Positions 4,978-5,268 of a stretch of DNA of 5,268 nucleotides are shown here, in pieces. The stretch covers positions 1-5,268 of the forward strand of contig URJU01000146.1 in assembly GCA_900548315.1 (NCBI GenBank). The letters run 5' to 3'. Source of the stretch: an uncultured Coprococcus sp. (lineage in GTDB: Bacteria; Bacillota; Clostridia; Lachnospirales; Lachnospiraceae). Under the pieces are notes generated by a model, which saw only the letters and a program-made list of their open reading frames with translations, did no database searches and was not told where the DNA came from. How positions within the stretch are numbered: position 1 is the first letter of the stretch; every line of letters begins with the position of its first letter. A program made the position numbers and the translations under genes.

Positions 4978-5013
4978 AAAAAAAGACCTCCGAGGGCGAA
5001 CCCTCGAAGGTCT
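4978..5013 (-). terminator. Intrinsic terminator of tuf
   Basis: Minus-strand arms AGACCTTCGAGGG (5001-5013) and CCCTCGGAGGTCT (4984-4996) form a 13-bp stem with one T-G wobble and a TTCG loop, followed by T6 (4978-4983). It lies 33 bp after the EF-Tu stop codon, as expected for a strongly expressed gene. Confidence 0.95.
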
Positions 5014-5045
5014 GAAAATTCTTTATTTATGCAGTTTATCAGCGA

Positions 5046-5099
5046 TTACTCGATGATAGTAGCAACACGTCTTGATCCTACAGTACGTCCACCCTCACG
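5046..5099 (-). pseudogene. tuf: 3' fragment of the elongation factor Tu gene
   Basis: On the minus strand, 17 codons plus TAA encode REGGRTVGSRRVATIIE, the conserved C-terminus of EF-Tu, the GTPase that delivers aminoacyl-tRNA to the ribosome. The codons are those of a highly expressed gene. Upstream of the Arg codon at 5097-5099, EF-Tu should continue with RFAI. Instead the frame reads Tyr (TAT) and then TGA at 5103-5105, so similarity ends abruptly at about 5100. The native terminator at 4978-5013 is intact. This is either the true 3' end of tuf joined to foreign sequence in the library or assembly, or a genuine genomic scrap. The chimeric join is more likely, because the window ends in adapter 120 bp further on. 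Confidence 0.92.
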
Positions 5100-5100
5100 A

Positions 5101-5220
5101 TATCAGATCAGTGTATTGCGGTGTGCAAATGGTGATTTTTCGTGTGATTTGTGGAGGAAAATCCGGATTTTCCACTGTTTCCGTGTAGTTTTTGGGAATT
5201 TTGTTATCATGGTGTTATCA
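5101..5220. other. Unassigned 120 bp between the tuf break and the adapter
   Basis: There is no open reading frame of useful size, no RNA gene and no resemblance to EF-Tu in either direction. The stretch is rich in GTG and TTTT runs. The one clear structure is the 18-bp perfect palindrome GGAAAATCCGGATTTTCC at 5156-5173. Its genomic origin relative to the rest of the window is doubtful, because the tuf reading breaks exactly where it begins. Confidence 0.6.
5156..5173. repeat. Perfect 18-bp palindrome
   Basis: GGAAAATCC at 5156-5164 is followed directly by its reverse complement GGATTTTCC at 5165-5173, with no spacer. A stem with no loop folds poorly in RNA, so a two-fold symmetric protein site or a fold-back join is more likely than a terminator. 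No T-run follows directly on either strand. Confidence 0.5.
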
Positions 5221-5268
5221 CTGTCTCTTATACACATCTCCGAGCCCACGAGACGCGTAGTAATCTCG
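5221..5268 (+). other. Nextera i7-side sequencing adapter with index (artefact)
   Basis: Positions 5221-5239 are CTGTCTCTTATACACATCT (Tn5 mosaic end) and 5240-5254 are CCGAGCCCACGAGAC (read-2 adapter). The 8-nt index GCGTAGTA lies at 5255-5262, and ATCTCG at 5263-5268 starts P7. From memory the index is Nextera XT N719. Genomic sequence ends at 5220. Confidence 0.98.

Noticed and set aside
37..5220. CRISPR array, tRNA, insertion sequence or attachment site
   Set aside because: No regularly spaced repeats, cloverleaf-like segments, transposase frames or flanking target duplications were seen. The 19-bp Tn5 ends at the borders come from library preparation, not from a resident transposon.

Overview
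The window looks like 5184 bp of chromosomal DNA from a low-to-mid G+C Firmicute of class Clostridia, most likely Lachnospiraceae. The grounds are strong AGGAGG-type ribosome sites 8 nt before the starts, frequent ATA/AGA codons, TTGACA-type promoters, U-tract terminators and the character of the gene families. The family-level placement is a judgement from style, not a match. The genomic DNA is framed by uncut Illumina Nextera adapters: 1-36 (i5 side plus the Tn5 19-bp end) and 5221-5268 (Tn5 end, i7-side adapter, an 8-nt index and the first bases of P7). The two ends are therefore library ends, not biological ends.

All convincing genes lie on the minus strand, so the order of transcription runs from right to left. 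At the right is a 17-codon 3' scrap of tuf (EF-Tu) with its intact terminator. Its coding sequence stops matching EF-Tu abruptly at about 5100, and the 120 bp beyond is unassigned. Next come an XRE-type HTH protein with three C-terminal membrane helices (4282-4851), then about 350 bp of non-coding DNA holding a purine riboswitch. The riboswitch has its own promoter (4128-4157), aptamer (4031-4089) and overlapping terminator (4001-4043). It controls an FAD-dependent dehydrogenase of the COG2509 type (2562-3935) that ends at a clear hairpin terminator. Next is an RpiR-family sugar-phosphate regulator (1450-2295) split by one in-frame TAG between its HTH and SIS domains. Last is a Gfo/Idh/MocA oxidoreductase of the dihydrodiol-dehydrogenase-like type (278-1249) with its own promoter. 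The far left holds two tandem strong promoters pointing off the window, of the kind found before rRNA or other highly expressed operons.

The most interesting unit is the riboswitch plus dehydrogenase. The aptamer has the cytosine that specifies guanine/hypoxanthine, yet its P3 3' strand, ligand-contacting J3/1 and P1 3' strand form the 5' arm of the terminator. Ligand binding should therefore turn the gene ON. That suggests a purine-induced redox enzyme of unknown substrate. The RpiR regulator and the neighbouring oxidoreductase look like a small sugar or sugar-derivative unit whose regulator is now broken, or is misread in this assembly.
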